From: JAWKTM01 sp041399085
GTDB taxonomy: Bacteria; Planctomycetota; Planctomycetia; Pirellulales; Pirellulaceae
NCBI GenBank assembly: GCA_041399085.1
Contig: JAWKTM010000025.1
Span: 1 to 64,000, forward strand
Direction: 5' to 3'
DNA: 64,000 nt
Below are positions 1 through 8,400 of this stretch, piece after piece; the stretch's first letter is position 1; the number at the start of each line of letters is the position of its first letter. The notes under the pieces were generated by a model. The model was not told where the DNA came from and ran no database searches. It saw only the letters and a program-made list of their open reading frames with translations. The position numbers and the translations under genes were made by a program.

Positions 1-438
1 TCCGCGCGATCCGAAGTGGCTATAAACATGTTGGCCGTCGGTGCAAGGCGACGCCGACGCATAGCCATTGGTCGAGTGCGTCCCCTGATGCGGCACGGTC
101 TGCACGGCCGTTTTCCGCCAACGCAGCTTGCCCGTCGCCCGATCGAAGCACAAGGTTTGAAAAGCCAGTTCGCCGCGCGCCCCGTCGCTGACCGGCGCCG
201 CCGTCACGACGAACACGCGATCGTCCCACACCACGGGCGACCCGGAACCGCGTCCGGGGATGTCCACCTTCCAAGCAACGTTCTTCGAGCCCGAAAACTC
301 GACCGGCGGCCGAGCGTCCGGCGAAACGCCATTCCCGGTCGGCCCGCGCCAATGCCCCCATTGGCCAGCGGAAAGCGAGGAAACCCCCGCGAATAACACC
401 ACCGCCAAACACAACCACCACGATCGCAACATCGCCAT
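1..438 (-). CDS. Secreted PQQ-like (BamB-type) beta-propeller protein, N-terminal part, cut by the window edge
   Basis: The minus frame from an ATG at 438 stays open for 146 codons to base 1, so only the N-terminus is present. Residues 1-25 form a hydrophobic signal peptide (MAMLRSWWLCLAVVLFAG). The mature part starts QWGHWRGPTGNG, the usual opening of planctomycete PQQ-binding-like propellers (W-R-G-P-x-G-x-G), followed by a blade with VVWDDRVFVVTA and a second with LCFDRATGKLRW, the typical DxxTGxxxW blade motif. Such proteins are exported and fold as seven- or eight-bladed propellers; their ligand is generally unknown. No operon partner is visible inside the window. The family call is good; the specific role is open. 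Confidence 0.82.
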   Translation of the reverse strand, partial: MAMLRSWWLCLAVVLFAGVSSLSAGQWGHWRGPTGNGVSPDARPPVEFSGSKNVAWKVDIPGRGSGSPVVWDDRVFVVTAAPVSDGARGELAFQTLCFDRATGKLRWRKTAVQTVPHQGTHSTNGYASASPCTDGQHVYSHFGSRG

Positions 439-1066
439 GCAGCTCACATATAAGAGTCCCAACGCCGAACCGATCCAAGCCAACGAACACCCGCCAGCCC
501 CGCTCGACCGAAACCACTTTAAGAAGAAACCGCCCCGATTGCCAGCAACGAAAGGATTGCTCAGCCCGTAACAAAGAGTCTCTTTGTTTAACGGCTAGCC
601 GTAGGCGTCGACGGATCCCGCCCAACACGGTCGCCCGCGGCTTGCCGTTGGACAAGTGATACCGAATCAATCTCGATGAGGTGCTTCGCGCGGCCACGAC
701 TTCAATACATGGATGACGGCAAACATCAACCTACGAGACGCCCGTACCGGCGGGCCGAGGATCGCCGCCGATGCCGTCACAATTCAACGCTCGATTCATT
801 AAGCCACCACACGCGGCGACAACATTGAAACAGCCCTTGGCCCATATGATGCCCTGTTTAGGCGACCGGCAGATGAGAATATTCCGAAATACGAGCACGC
901 GGCGCGAGCGAGTGTGTCGGCGAATTCACTTGCTTGCGCCGCGTGCTGGTATTTTTTATCTGCCGCTCGCCTTATGGATGGCATCGGCACGGGCGGCCGA
1001 TGTCGTTGAAGCCGTCGTTCGGACGGGCTGGGGTGGCTCGGCGTGCAAGCCGAGCGTGGTGTGTTC
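439..1066. other. Intergenic region with one hairpin repeat
   Basis: This 630-base stretch lies between two genes on the minus strand. The only structured element I see is the hairpin repeat at 891-950. Short open frames exist on both strands, but they have no recognisable domain or ribosome binding site. Confidence 0.6.
891..950. repeat. Intergenic hairpin repeat, copy 1
   Basis: A long imperfect palindrome. The left arm contains AGCACGCGGCGC and the right arm GCGCCGCGTGCT, continued by about ten more pairs with two mismatches that would be G-U pairs in RNA. The loop holds TCGGCGAATT. A diverged relative lies at 21596-21664 with the same arm ends (ACGAGCACG and CGTGCTGGTAT) and loop core. 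It looks like a dispersed REP-like extragenic repeat. Confidence 0.65.
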
Positions 1067-1777
1067 TCAGGCGGCGGGTGTGACGGGCGGGTCGGTTGTA
1101 TCGGGGTCGGTGGGATCTGGGTCCGAACTGCCGCCGCCCGAGTCGATGATCTCGCGGGATTGTTGATAGCCCAGGTAAAAGGCCGGATTCGTCGAGCGAA
1201 ACAACTCGGCCAAGTTATCCAGCCGGCCGGTCAACGTTTTGTTGGCGGCCGAGAAGGCGTCGTTGATCTGAACCCGCACGGCGGCGTTCGCGGCAATCGT
1301 TTGTTGCGGCGCCTGCACCGCCGCGCGATAGGCATCGATCGCCGCTCGCAAAGTGGTGAGGTGCGAATCGGAAATTCCATAGTCGACGAGATTGGCCGCC
1401 TGTTGCGTGGCGACCGCATGAAGCTGGTCGGCGCGATCCGCCGCGACCGTGTCGCGACCGCCGATCAACGTGATGCGAGTCACATCGGCCTGAGCCGCCA
1501 ACTGGTTGTCGCCAGTTACCGCCGCCAGAGCTCGCATCGCCGCGGCGATCGGCACCGCCGCGTCCGCCATTGCTCCGCGCAATTGCGTTTTGTCGGCGGT
1601 TGTTCCCGCACTCGAAAGCAGTTGCTGGGACAGCGACTGAATCGCGTCGACTTGCGTCCCGAAATCATTTTGGGCAGCCAGAAACGCGGGTATCGAAGAG
1701 ACCGTCGCCGAATTCTGGTTGAGGAAACCGCGGACCACGAGGAACATCGAGAATCTGTCTTCCTGTCGATCGTTCAT
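1067..1777 (-). CDS. Small helical protein of unknown function
   Basis: I do not recognise the family with confidence. The ATG at 1777 (MNDRQEDRFSMFLVV) is preceded by AGGAG and gives 236 residues. The protein is rich in Ala, Gln, Asp and Thr and looks almost wholly alpha-helical. It has no signal peptide or membrane segment. The C-terminus is a low-complexity tail of Ser, Asp, Pro and Thr (SDPDPTDPDTTDPP), which suggests a disordered end. The N-terminal RQEDRFSM pattern resembles that of small conserved proteins of unknown function in environmental bacteria. It stands alone, with no obvious operon. Confidence 0.6.
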   Translation of the reverse strand: MNDRQEDRFSMFLVVRGFLNQNSATVSSIPAFLAAQNDFGTQVDAIQSLSQQLLSSAGTTADKTQLRGAMADAAVPIAAAMRALAAVTGDNQLAAQADVTRITLIGGRDTVAADRADQLHAVATQQAANLVDYGISDSHLTTLRAAIDAYRAAVQAPQQTIAANAAVRVQINDAFSAANKTLTGRLDNLAELFRSTNPAFYLGYQQSREIIDSGGGSSDPDPTDPDTTDPPVTPAA

Positions 1778-2640
1778 GACTGGCTCCTGAAGCCTGGTAC
1801 GGGATGGGGCGTCACCGCTCTTACAGCGGACAAGCAATAGAATACGGATTTTAATGCCGGGTGGCAAGGAAAAACTCGCGTCTAGCCCGTTTGACTCTGG
1901 CCCGGAATGCAATTCGTCAGGTTGGCCAGTTGGTCGATCCGTCCCGCGAGCCTACGTGAAAGGCCCGTCGCCGCCGGCCGCGACCTCAGGATCGTCGCGT
2001 CCAGCATCTGTCGGCACCGCAGAATCCGCGCGAGTCGATTCACGACAACTCGTCCCCGGAAAACTCGCTTGTCGCAACTGCGGGACAGCCCAAAAAGCCG
2101 GCCAAATCGTGAAAAACATTGCGCAAAACGCATCGGGCACCTGACAAACTCGTCGTGGCGGCTGTCAAATCGCTCATGCCGGCCAACGCATCGACCATTG
2201 CCGATGTGTGACGACACATTGTCCCTGTGTCATGAATCATTGTTCATGCAAAGTGCGTCATTGCACCAAACACATCGACCATTGTTGATGCAATATGCGC
2301 CATTGCGACTGACAGATCAATCATTGCTGATGTAAAATGCGTCATTGCCGCTGACGCATCAAACATTGCTGATCGGTTATGTCGCTGTGCGGCCGTGCGT
2401 CGGGTCGAATTTGCGGGAAGCAAGGTCGCGGTTAGCGTGAACCGCCTCGGTGTCGCCGCGATTTCACCGCGAGCGACCGCGAGATGCCGCGTGGCCAGCG
2501 TACGACAGCTTATGTCAACGCCCAAGTCGGCCGAGCACGCTGCGCGGAAGATCGATGCCGCGCGGCGGCGGCCCGTTTACAATGAGGCCCCAGTAAAACG
2601 GATGGCCCGGACCCGTGAACGAACTCCAGGAGATGCTGCT
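1778..2640. other. Long intergenic region holding a 21-bp-period array
   Basis: There is no convincing gene between the unknown gene ending at 1067 and the Tat protein starting at 2641. The middle part (2189-2373) is the exact 21-bp array listed separately. The rest shows no clear coding signal. Confidence 0.55.
2189..2373. repeat. 21-bp-period array with a fixed CATTG core, nine units
   Basis: CATTG starts at 2196, 2217, 2238, 2259, 2280, 2301, 2322, 2343 and 2364, every interval being exactly 21 bases. Bases around the core are degenerate but often ATCGAC before it and TTGATG after it. A decayed unit (CATGC) sits one period earlier, at 2175. Read on the minus strand, the units translate as seven-residue repeats alternating AMTHFTS and AMIDLSV types without stops, but there is no good start or ribosome site. 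I consider it non-coding or relic DNA. Confidence 0.8.
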
Positions 2641-4197
2641 ATGTGTGCGATGCAACGCCGTGATTGGTTGAAGTCGGTGGCCGTGGGCGGTTTGGCCGCG
2701 ACGGGCTTCGGAGTTCCGCGGTTGGCTCGGGCGGATGACGCCACGACGCCGGCGCCCGTCGACATTGGCGATCGACTCGAACTGTTCGTCGACCAAGGGC
2801 TGATCGAACGACTGAGCGGCGAAGCGTCTCGGCGGTTGCATCATCCAACGCCAGCCGAAGTCGTGCTCCAGCATGACCAACCGTGGGAAGGCAGCGGCAG
2901 TGGGTATCACAGTGTGTTTCAGGATGGCGATCGTTATCGCATGTATTACAAGGCTTGGGATCTACAAGCCAGCCAGGGACGCGTGGCCACCAACCGCCAT
3001 CCGTTATATTGCTGCCATGCCGAAAGCCAGGATGGAATTCATTGGGAGAAGCCAGACTTGGGGCTTGTGGAGTTCGACGGAAACAAACACAACAACATTG
3101 TGCTGGATAGTGTGAATTTGGATGGTGCCGAGATCGACGCCGGTCATCCCGCGGTCTTCAAGGACGACAATCCCGCGGCGGCGGCCGATTCTCGTTATAA
3201 AGCCATTGTGAGATCGCGGAAGCCGAAAGGATTGTATGTGCTCGGGTCGCCCGACGGATTGCATTGGCGGCCGCTCGCCAAGCAGCCCGTGATTACGGAA
3301 GGCGCGTTCGACTCCCAGAATCTGGCTTTCTGGGATCCGACCATCGGCAAGTACCGGGCGTACTGGCGCATCTTTTCCAATGGTATCCGGGCCATTCGCA
3401 CGGCCACGTCCGATGATTGCATACAATGGGACCCGCACGTGGACTTAACGTATGTGGATTCGCCGGCCGAGCATCTTTATACCAATCAAGTGAAGCCCTA
3501 CTATCGCGCGCCGCATCTACTGATCGGCTTCCCAACTCGGTATGTGGATCGGGGTTGGTCGGATTCGATGCGCGAGTTGCCCGAGCTCGAACATCGCGAA
3601 CTCCGGGCGTCGGCGGTCGGTCGCTATGGAACAGCAATTACGGAAGGGTTGCTAATGGCCAGCCGCGATGGCCAGCGGTTCGAGCGGTGGAACGAAGCGT
3701 TCCTGCGTCCCGGAATCGAGCGACCAGGGACATGGCATTACGGCCACCAATATATTGCCTGGCATGTCGTGGAAACCGCGGCATCCATGCCAGGAGCGCC
3801 GCCCGAATTGTCGTTGTATGCCAGCGAGAGCTATTGGACCGCGCCCGGCAGCGACCTGCGACGCTACACCATGCGACTGGATGGATTCGTTTCGATCCAT
3901 GCCTCGATGCGCGGCGGCGAACTGTTGACCAAGCCGCTGTTATTCTCGGGCAACGAACTGCGTTTGAACTTTGCCTCGTCCGCGGCCGGCGGAATACGCG
4001 TCGAGCTACAAGACTTGCAGGGTCAACCTCTGCCGGGCTTTTCCTTGGCGGACTGCCAGGAGGTGTTTGGCGACTCGATTGATCGACCGGTCACCTGGAA
4101 GGATGCGTCGAACTTGAACCAACATGTCGGTTCACCAGTTCGCCTGCGATTCGCTATCAAAGACGCGGACTTATACGCCTTTCAGTTCGGCAAGTAG
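2641..4197 (+). CDS. Tat-exported glycosidase-like five-bladed propeller protein
   Basis: The ATG at 2641 follows CAGGAG at a suitable distance; the frame is open further upstream but has no better start. Residues 1-35 form a Tat signal (QRRDWLKSVAVGG, then an Ala-rich stretch ending at ARADD). The mature protein has repeated blades such as YHSVFQDGDRYRMYYKAW, HAESQDGIHWEKP and YVLGSPDGLHWRPL, the W/Y-rich pattern of glycoside hydrolase families 32, 43 and 62 and of planctomycete proteins related to them. About 518 residues. The family suggests periplasmic carbohydrate binding or hydrolysis. I could not assign catalytic acids, so enzyme activity is inference. Confidence 0.72.
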   Translation: MCAMQRRDWLKSVAVGGLAATGFGVPRLARADDATTPAPVDIGDRLELFVDQGLIERLSGEASRRLHHPTPAEVVLQHDQPWEGSGSGYHSVFQDGDRYRMYYKAWDLQASQGRVATNRHPLYCCHAESQDGIHWEKPDLGLVEFDGNKHNNIVLDSVNLDGAEIDAGHPAVFKDDNPAAAADSRYKAIVRSRKPKGLYVLGSPDGLHWRPLAKQPVITEGAFDSQNLAFWDPTIGKYRAYWRIFSNGIRAIRTATSDDCIQWDPHVDLTYVDSPAEHLYTNQVKPYYRAPHLLIGFPTRYVDRGWSDSMRELPELEHRELRASAVGRYGTAITEGLLMASRDGQRFERWNEAFLRPGIERPGTWHYGHQYIAWHVVETAASMPGAPPELSLYASESYWTAPGSDLRRYTMRLDGFVSIHASMRGGELLTKPLLFSGNELRLNFASSAAGGIRVELQDLQGQPLPGFSLADCQEVFGDSIDRPVTWKDASNLNQHVGSPVRLRFAIKDADLYAFQFGK

Positions 4198-4262
4198 CCG
4201 CGCGCCCTTCACTCGCGATCCGACAGGGCCGACATCATCCGGTTCCACGCGACGCGCGGCGA

Positions 4263-4772
4263 CTAAGGTTCGGGCGCATCCGTCGGCGGATTCGCGTGGT
4301 GATGGTGATGATGTTCACCCGCGGAATTACTGGACCGTGCTCCGATGTTGCCGAGCGGCTCGACTTCGAGTGTGATGTTGTTGTCCGCCGAGCTTTGGAT
4401 TTCGCACGTCAGCCCGGAGGTATGGTAAGACGCGAACCGTGGATGAACGACTCCATCGGTGCTGGGCACGTGTCCCACCAAGTCTTCAGCCACAATCAAT
4501 TGCACGATCACACAGTTATGTTGACCCGCCACCGCGCCGTCGCCTGGCTCAAAGGTTGTTAGCTCGAAACGACCATCGCTGTCGATCTCACCCCGAGCGT
4601 GAATGGCGTGTTCACGTGACTTCAGTTCCACGGTTCCCATCCTTACCGGTGAACCGTCCTTAAAAACCACCTTCCCGGAAACAGGGAAAGTGGCCAAGCG
4701 GTCATCCGAACAACCGGCGAGAGTCGCGGCTAGTAAGGTGGACGCTAAGAGTCCGTGAATGTATCGAAACAT
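4263..4772 (-). CDS. Small lipoprotein, carboxypeptidase-regulatory-like, with a His-rich tail
   Basis: The ATG at 4772 gives 169 residues. The N-terminus is a lipoprotein signal (LLASTLLAATLAGC), with Cys as the likely lipidation site. After it come FPVSGKVVFKDGSPV and GEIDSDGRFELTTFEPGDGAVAG, the transthyretin-like fold seen in many small planctomycete lipoproteins encoded directly after DUF1559 genes. That is the arrangement here: the decayed DUF1559 gene ends 38 bases upstream on the same strand. The tail holds six His in a row (EHHHHHHANPP), which could bind metal. Function is not established for this family. Confidence 0.75.
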   Translation of the reverse strand: MFRYIHGLLASTLLAATLAGCSDDRLATFPVSGKVVFKDGSPVRMGTVELKSREHAIHARGEIDSDGRFELTTFEPGDGAVAGQHNCVIVQLIVAEDLVGHVPSTDGVVHPRFASYHTSGLTCEIQSSADNNITLEVEPLGNIGARSSNSAGEHHHHHHANPPTDAPEP

Positions 4773-4810
4773 GGATACCCGTTCCCGCAACGCGAAATCA
4801 TGGACACGAC

Positions 4811-5585
4811 TCATGGTAGGGAATTGACGGGCATCCCGTCGGCTCGGTTGCATAGTCGCTGCAACGTATCGGTATCCAGTGTGGTCGAGATGGCTCGCAC
4901 GCTGCCGTCGGCCAGCGCGAAATGACATGTGCCAGGATGCCAGCTTCCCTAAGACACCAGCCCGTTCCTGGTATCTCGCTTGTCGGACACAATCGGTACC
5001 GTCGGTCCGCCCACGCGGGTCGAATTAAACACATGATCTCCGTTGAAGATAAATGCGTCCTCGGGAGATTGCCTCAGCATGCCCAGAGGTACGTGCATCT
5101 CTCCGGCTAGAAATGTGTTACTGAGGCCGTCGGTCACGTCCCGGTGTGAAATCCGGTCCACCCAATCCAAAGGAGTGGAACTATTGCATTTGGCACGGCT
5201 GGAAATAATGATCCCAGTGCCATTTCCGCCATAGTAGAAATCCGTTGGCAGTCCGAATGAACCGGGAGAAAGATCTCCGTGATTTCCTCCGTAGTCGCCC
5301 ACCGCGCCGGTAACCGTCGTCGACCCAACGCTAGTCATCGGGACTTTGCATCCACAAGGCAGAGTCACCCAAACGGTGGTTGTGGCGGTCAGCAACCCTT
5401 CGCCAACCGAGTCTTGCCACGAACGCCGCGTGGGACACATATAGGTCTCAAGCGTGTGTTCACGCACGGCATCCGGATGGTTGCCATAAGGCTGGGAATA
5501 GTCCCACCAACAGTCCGACGATGGCGATTACGACCAACAGTTCGACCAATGTAAAACCGCATCGATGGTTCAATACATGCCGCAT
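4811..5585 (-). pseudogene. DUF1559 prepilin-like gene with an internal deletion and an in-frame stop
   Basis: The ATG at 5585 begins a type IV prepilin-like N-terminus (CGFTLVELLVVIAIVGLLVG). The frame breaks after about 38 residues. A second frame resumes at NHPDAVREHTLETYMCPT, which in intact DUF1559 proteins lies well over 50 residues further in, so the segment that includes the LLPAVQAAREAAR region is gone. The rest continues through GTGIIISSRAKCNSSTP and DGLSNTFLAGE to RNGLVS, then an in-frame TAG. The same frame then gives the normal DUF1559 end (GSWHPGTCHFALADGSVRA) to a TGA at 4811. Deletion plus amber codon argue for real decay rather than sequence error alone. Confidence 0.78.
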
Positions 5586-5730
5586 GATCCGCACAACCGT
5601 AGCTGATAAAGGCCCTCAAGGGCGGTCCGACCAGAACGTAGTCTAATCGGGTACGACGTCATTTCCAAGCTGAACGTTGCCGGTTGGTATGCTTCCCGCA
5701 CTCGAAGAAACGCTAGGTTCTCGGCGTTGC

Positions 5731-7053
5731 TCACCATGCGATTTGGTCAAACAGCGCGCGCAGGCGTCGGCCTTTGGCGGCGTTTACGGATTCGAAAAAT
5801 CCGATCCGCCCCGCCAGGTGACCGCGAAAGTCGGGATGGGCCATGCGATTCTGTGATTGGGGGCCGTGCCGAATGCAATTGGTAAGTATTGCCTTGAGTC
5901 GGTCGAAATCTTGCCGGCACACATTGAGACGTTCGTTCACCACCAAGCCCGCCAAGTGCTGGCGAACCCCACGTCGCATTCGACGCGTCTTATGGTGATG
6001 CACGCGGAATCCTTCCTCCATCACCGCGGCGCAAACGTGGAGATGAAACCGGTGGGCCACGCGTTCAAAGTCCCTTTCACCTGAAAAGGCAAGATCATCG
6101 GCGTAGCGCGTGTAAGTCGCCCCGGCCGAATTTGCGAGGGCGGCGAGTCGACAGTCCAAGCGGAAGGCACACAGATTCGCGAGCGCCGGGGATGTGGGCG
6201 CTCCCTGTGGTAAATGGGGTGTTGAGTAGAGTCGTTGAACGCCACTCGGCCCGAAAGTTGACCGGTTGCCAGAATCGCCCAGCCAAGTATCGAGAGGGAC
6301 AACGTTCGTACAAAGACCCGCCAGCCGCTTGGCAACCTGTTGTGGATATCCGAGGGAGAGAAAAAGAGCTCGAATGCGGAGATGCGAGATCGACGGAAAG
6401 AAGTCCTGCAAGTCGATTCGCACCACGATTCGCTTACCCACATGTGGCCTCGCGAAGCTGCTTATGGAACACCCACGGCGAAAACCATGAGCGGCCGGAT
6501 GAGGTGGTATGTGATCTAGAATGCCTGTAAGAATCTGACGTTGGATCTGTTTAAGGCGAGGTTTGGGTGACTCAATCACTCGGACTTGGCCAAACCGTTT
6601 TTCTAGAAGTCGATAGTGATAATGGCGTAGCTTGTTTTGAGGCCAATAAGATTCCAGCGAGCGAAGGTCGGCGTACCATTCGAGACGGTTGGGCTCGACA
6701 TCCAGCCAATCGGCTAATTCGCCCGGCGTACAGATGGATGGAACTTGCCAATCGCGGGCCGCCGCGATCGGCCGCATGGGCGGGCGAGTGATGTGGATCC
6801 ACTGAGCCACGTCGACTTCGTGGTTATCACATGCGCGTTGGAATCCGCGATCCAAGAAGAGGAACCACGCTACGGCGGCTTCGCGCCGTTGATCCGCTTC
6901 GTCCAGGTTGGCAAGGAGACGTACGGCCAACGGCCGGAGCCATCTCCAACGCCGCCCCAACGTGACGCTCCACCGCTCGACGATCTGGTCGAGATCGGGT
7001 TCTCCCGTGAGAAAGGCGGTGGTCAGTGCCTGGGCTACCGTGATGTCTGACAT
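5731..7053 (-). CDS. Retron-like reverse transcriptase with an N-terminal extension
   Basis: 440 residues from the ATG at 7053 (MSDITVAQALT); an upstream TTG at 7101 is possible but falls inside a palindrome. The RT domain has RIDLQDFFPSIS (about 212-223), LPQGAPTSPALANL (about 281-294) and the catalytic YADD (about 317-320). HPAAHGF at about 185 matches the retron NAxxH region, and LAGLVVN at about 367 stands where retron RTs have VTGLVVN. The first 110 residues are an extension rich in Arg and Trp, followed by ELADWLDVEPNRLEWYAD; from memory this layout resembles the longer myxobacterial retron RTs such as Mx162. No maturase or endonuclease domain is present, so a group II intron is unlikely. 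No effector gene is adjacent: a divergent ferredoxin lies on one side and a decayed DUF1559 gene on the other. Confidence 0.85.
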   Translation of the reverse strand: MSDITVAQALTTAFLTGEPDLDQIVERWSVTLGRRWRWLRPLAVRLLANLDEADQRREAAVAWFLFLDRGFQRACDNHEVDVAQWIHITRPPMRPIAAARDWQVPSICTPGELADWLDVEPNRLEWYADLRSLESYWPQNKLRHYHYRLLEKRFGQVRVIESPKPRLKQIQRQILTGILDHIPPHPAAHGFRRGCSISSFARPHVGKRIVVRIDLQDFFPSISHLRIRALFLSLGYPQQVAKRLAGLCTNVVPLDTWLGDSGNRSTFGPSGVQRLYSTPHLPQGAPTSPALANLCAFRLDCRLAALANSAGATYTRYADDLAFSGERDFERVAHRFHLHVCAAVMEEGFRVHHHKTRRMRRGVRQHLAGLVVNERLNVCRQDFDRLKAILTNCIRHGPQSQNRMAHPDFRGHLAGRIGFFESVNAAKGRRLRALFDQIAW

Positions 7054-7091
7054 GGAAGCGGACGACGAAGCGCCCCAACGAGTCTGGTCCT

Positions 7092-7199
7092 GCGTGAGCA
7101 ACTATGCGTGACAACGCATCGCGGCTCACGCCTCGAAATCGAAACCCTTCATCATGCCCTGGGGTAACCCCAGAGAATCGCATCGCCGCGAGTTCGCGG
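7092..7199 (-). ncRNA. Candidate structured RNA (possible retron msr/msd) upstream of the reverse transcriptase
   Basis: Three hairpins lie in a row in the 150 bases upstream of the RT start, read on the minus strand. First, 7199-7186: CCGCG / AACT loop / CGCGG. Second, 7173-7159: CTGGGG / TTA / CCCCAG. Third, 7131-7092: a perfect nested palindrome with an outer stem GCGTGAGC/GCTCACGC, a 4x4 internal loop, an inner stem ATGCGT/ACGCAT and a TGTC loop. Retron RNAs are encoded in just this position and carry short stem-loops. I could not find the long a1/a2 end complementarity that would define an msr-msd, so this remains a candidate. Confidence 0.35.
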
Positions 7200-7477
7200 G
7201 ACGTAACCAGCTTGGAACGCTCCGCCGCCGCCCCTGGATGATAACTTGTTCAGGAAGGCCTAGCAGGCTCGAATTCCGGCGGACGAAGATTTTGTCGACT
7301 CGATCGAGTTTTCGAAATCCGATTCTCCGGTTGGAAGGCCGGGACGGTCGATCTATAATTGCGAAGTTCACGTTTTTGAGGATCGTCTCGGGTCCACAAA
7401 CCCTTGACTTACCACGAGTTGCGCGTGCGGCGATGGCCGCCCGCCGGTTAATCCGTTCATTGCGAGGGGACACATTC

Positions 7478-7873
7478 ATGGCCAAGCAAGGGCCTCGAAA
7501 GAAGCTGCCGAAGGAATTGGCCGTCATCAATGCCGACAACTGCACGGGTTGCGAGTCGTGCCTGGAAGTCTGCCCGGTCGATTGCATTTCGCTGAAGACG
7601 ATGAAGCTGGGCGTCAAAGGCAATCACAGCTGGTGCGAGATCGATATCGAACGGTGTGTGGGCTGCGAAGTCTGCGTTCATATTCCCCAGAAGAAGTCGA
7701 ATCCCTACGAATTGACCGTTTGCCCCTGGAACGCCATCGAGATGGTGCCGACGGAGCAGGTCGCTCAAGTCGTCGCTCAGATCGGCGGACCGCCGGAATA
7801 CATCCGCGACAACTGGGATCGATTGGTCGGCACGGCCCAGCATCTGGCCGAACTGAAAGCCGCCGCCAGTTAA
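7478..7873 (+). CDS. Ferredoxin family protein with two 4Fe-4S cluster sites
   Basis: The ATG at 7478 follows GAGGGGA and gives 131 residues. The first cluster site is NCTGCESCLEVCPVDC (CxxCxxCxxxCP). The second is CVGCEVC followed 13 residues later by VCPW, so its fourth Cys is reached through an inserted loop (HIPQKKSNPYELT). Small soluble ferredoxins of this kind pass single electrons between oxidoreductases. The gene stands alone on the plus strand, divergent from the reverse transcriptase. The tail (residues 85-131) is helical and lacks Cys. Partner enzymes cannot be told from the neighbourhood. Confidence 0.85.
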   Translation: MAKQGPRKKLPKELAVINADNCTGCESCLEVCPVDCISLKTMKLGVKGNHSWCEIDIERCVGCEVCVHIPQKKSNPYELTVCPWNAIEMVPTEQVAQVVAQIGGPPEYIRDNWDRLVGTAQHLAELKAAAS

Positions 7874-7929
7874 GGGAATCCGTTAACCGCGGCAATGCGG
7901 GCCGTCGGCTGATCGTTCCGCATGTCGCG

Positions 7930-8361
7930 TTAAGGCAGCGATTGGGCGACGCTGAACATCATGGCGCGAAAAACCGGCAACAGGTCGCCGAACTCGCGCA
8001 TCTCGGCTTGGTAAACGAACAGCAACGTCGCGTTGCCGATCGTCACGGCCAGCGTTTGGGCCGAGACAACGAAATCGAGACAATAGAAATCCATTCCGTA
8101 GCCGACGGCTTGATTGCCCAGCAAGTCCTCGACGACCACATCCGAATCCACGTCGCCATACTCTTGCCGCAGGGTTTGCAGCACTTCCTGCGTCAAGGCT
8201 TGGGGATCGCTTCCTGGCGGATAGGAATGAACCGTCCAGAAGGCGCCCGATGGACTTTGTACCGATACGACGTGAGGCCACTCGTCCCATTGTTCGTCGG
8301 CCAAAGTCCAGTTGTCGGGATACTGGAAGCGAAGTTCTTGTTTTTCGTATTGAGCTGGCAT
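7930..8361 (-). CDS. Conserved small protein of unknown function
   Basis: 143 residues from an ATG at 8361. I do not recognise a named family with certainty. There is no signal peptide. The sequence alternates strands and helices (ELRFQYPDNWTLADEQW, FWTVHSYPPGSD, LFVYQAEMREFGDLLPVF), resembling small alpha/beta cytoplasmic proteins of the PsbP/Mog1 type that begin with a F-x-Y-P-x-x-W motif. It lies just downstream of the four-gene ABC importer on the same strand, 39 bases after the ATPase stop, and may be its last member. Its stop faces the ferredoxin stop. Confidence 0.65.
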   Translation of the reverse strand: MPAQYEKQELRFQYPDNWTLADEQWDEWPHVVSVQSPSGAFWTVHSYPPGSDPQALTQEVLQTLRQEYGDVDSDVVVEDLLGNQAVGYGMDFYCLDFVVSAQTLAVTIGNATLLFVYQAEMREFGDLLPVFRAMMFSVAQSLP

Positions 8362-8400
8362 GGATGCTGAGGACCGAATAGTGGCCGGTGGATCCGATTG

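Noticed and set aside
4930..4960. Amber readthrough or an unusual amino acid in the DUF1559 gene
   Set aside because: The gene also has an internal deletion and a frame break, so a plain nonsense mutation is simpler.
5731..7053. Group II intron or diversity-generating retroelement
   Set aside because: There is no maturase or endonuclease domain. I see no intron ends and no template/variable repeat pair with adenine-specific differences.
7054..7330. Long a1/a2 complementarity typical of retron RNAs
   Set aside because: I compared the bases before the RT start with the upstream region and found only pairs of about five bases, which is not significant.
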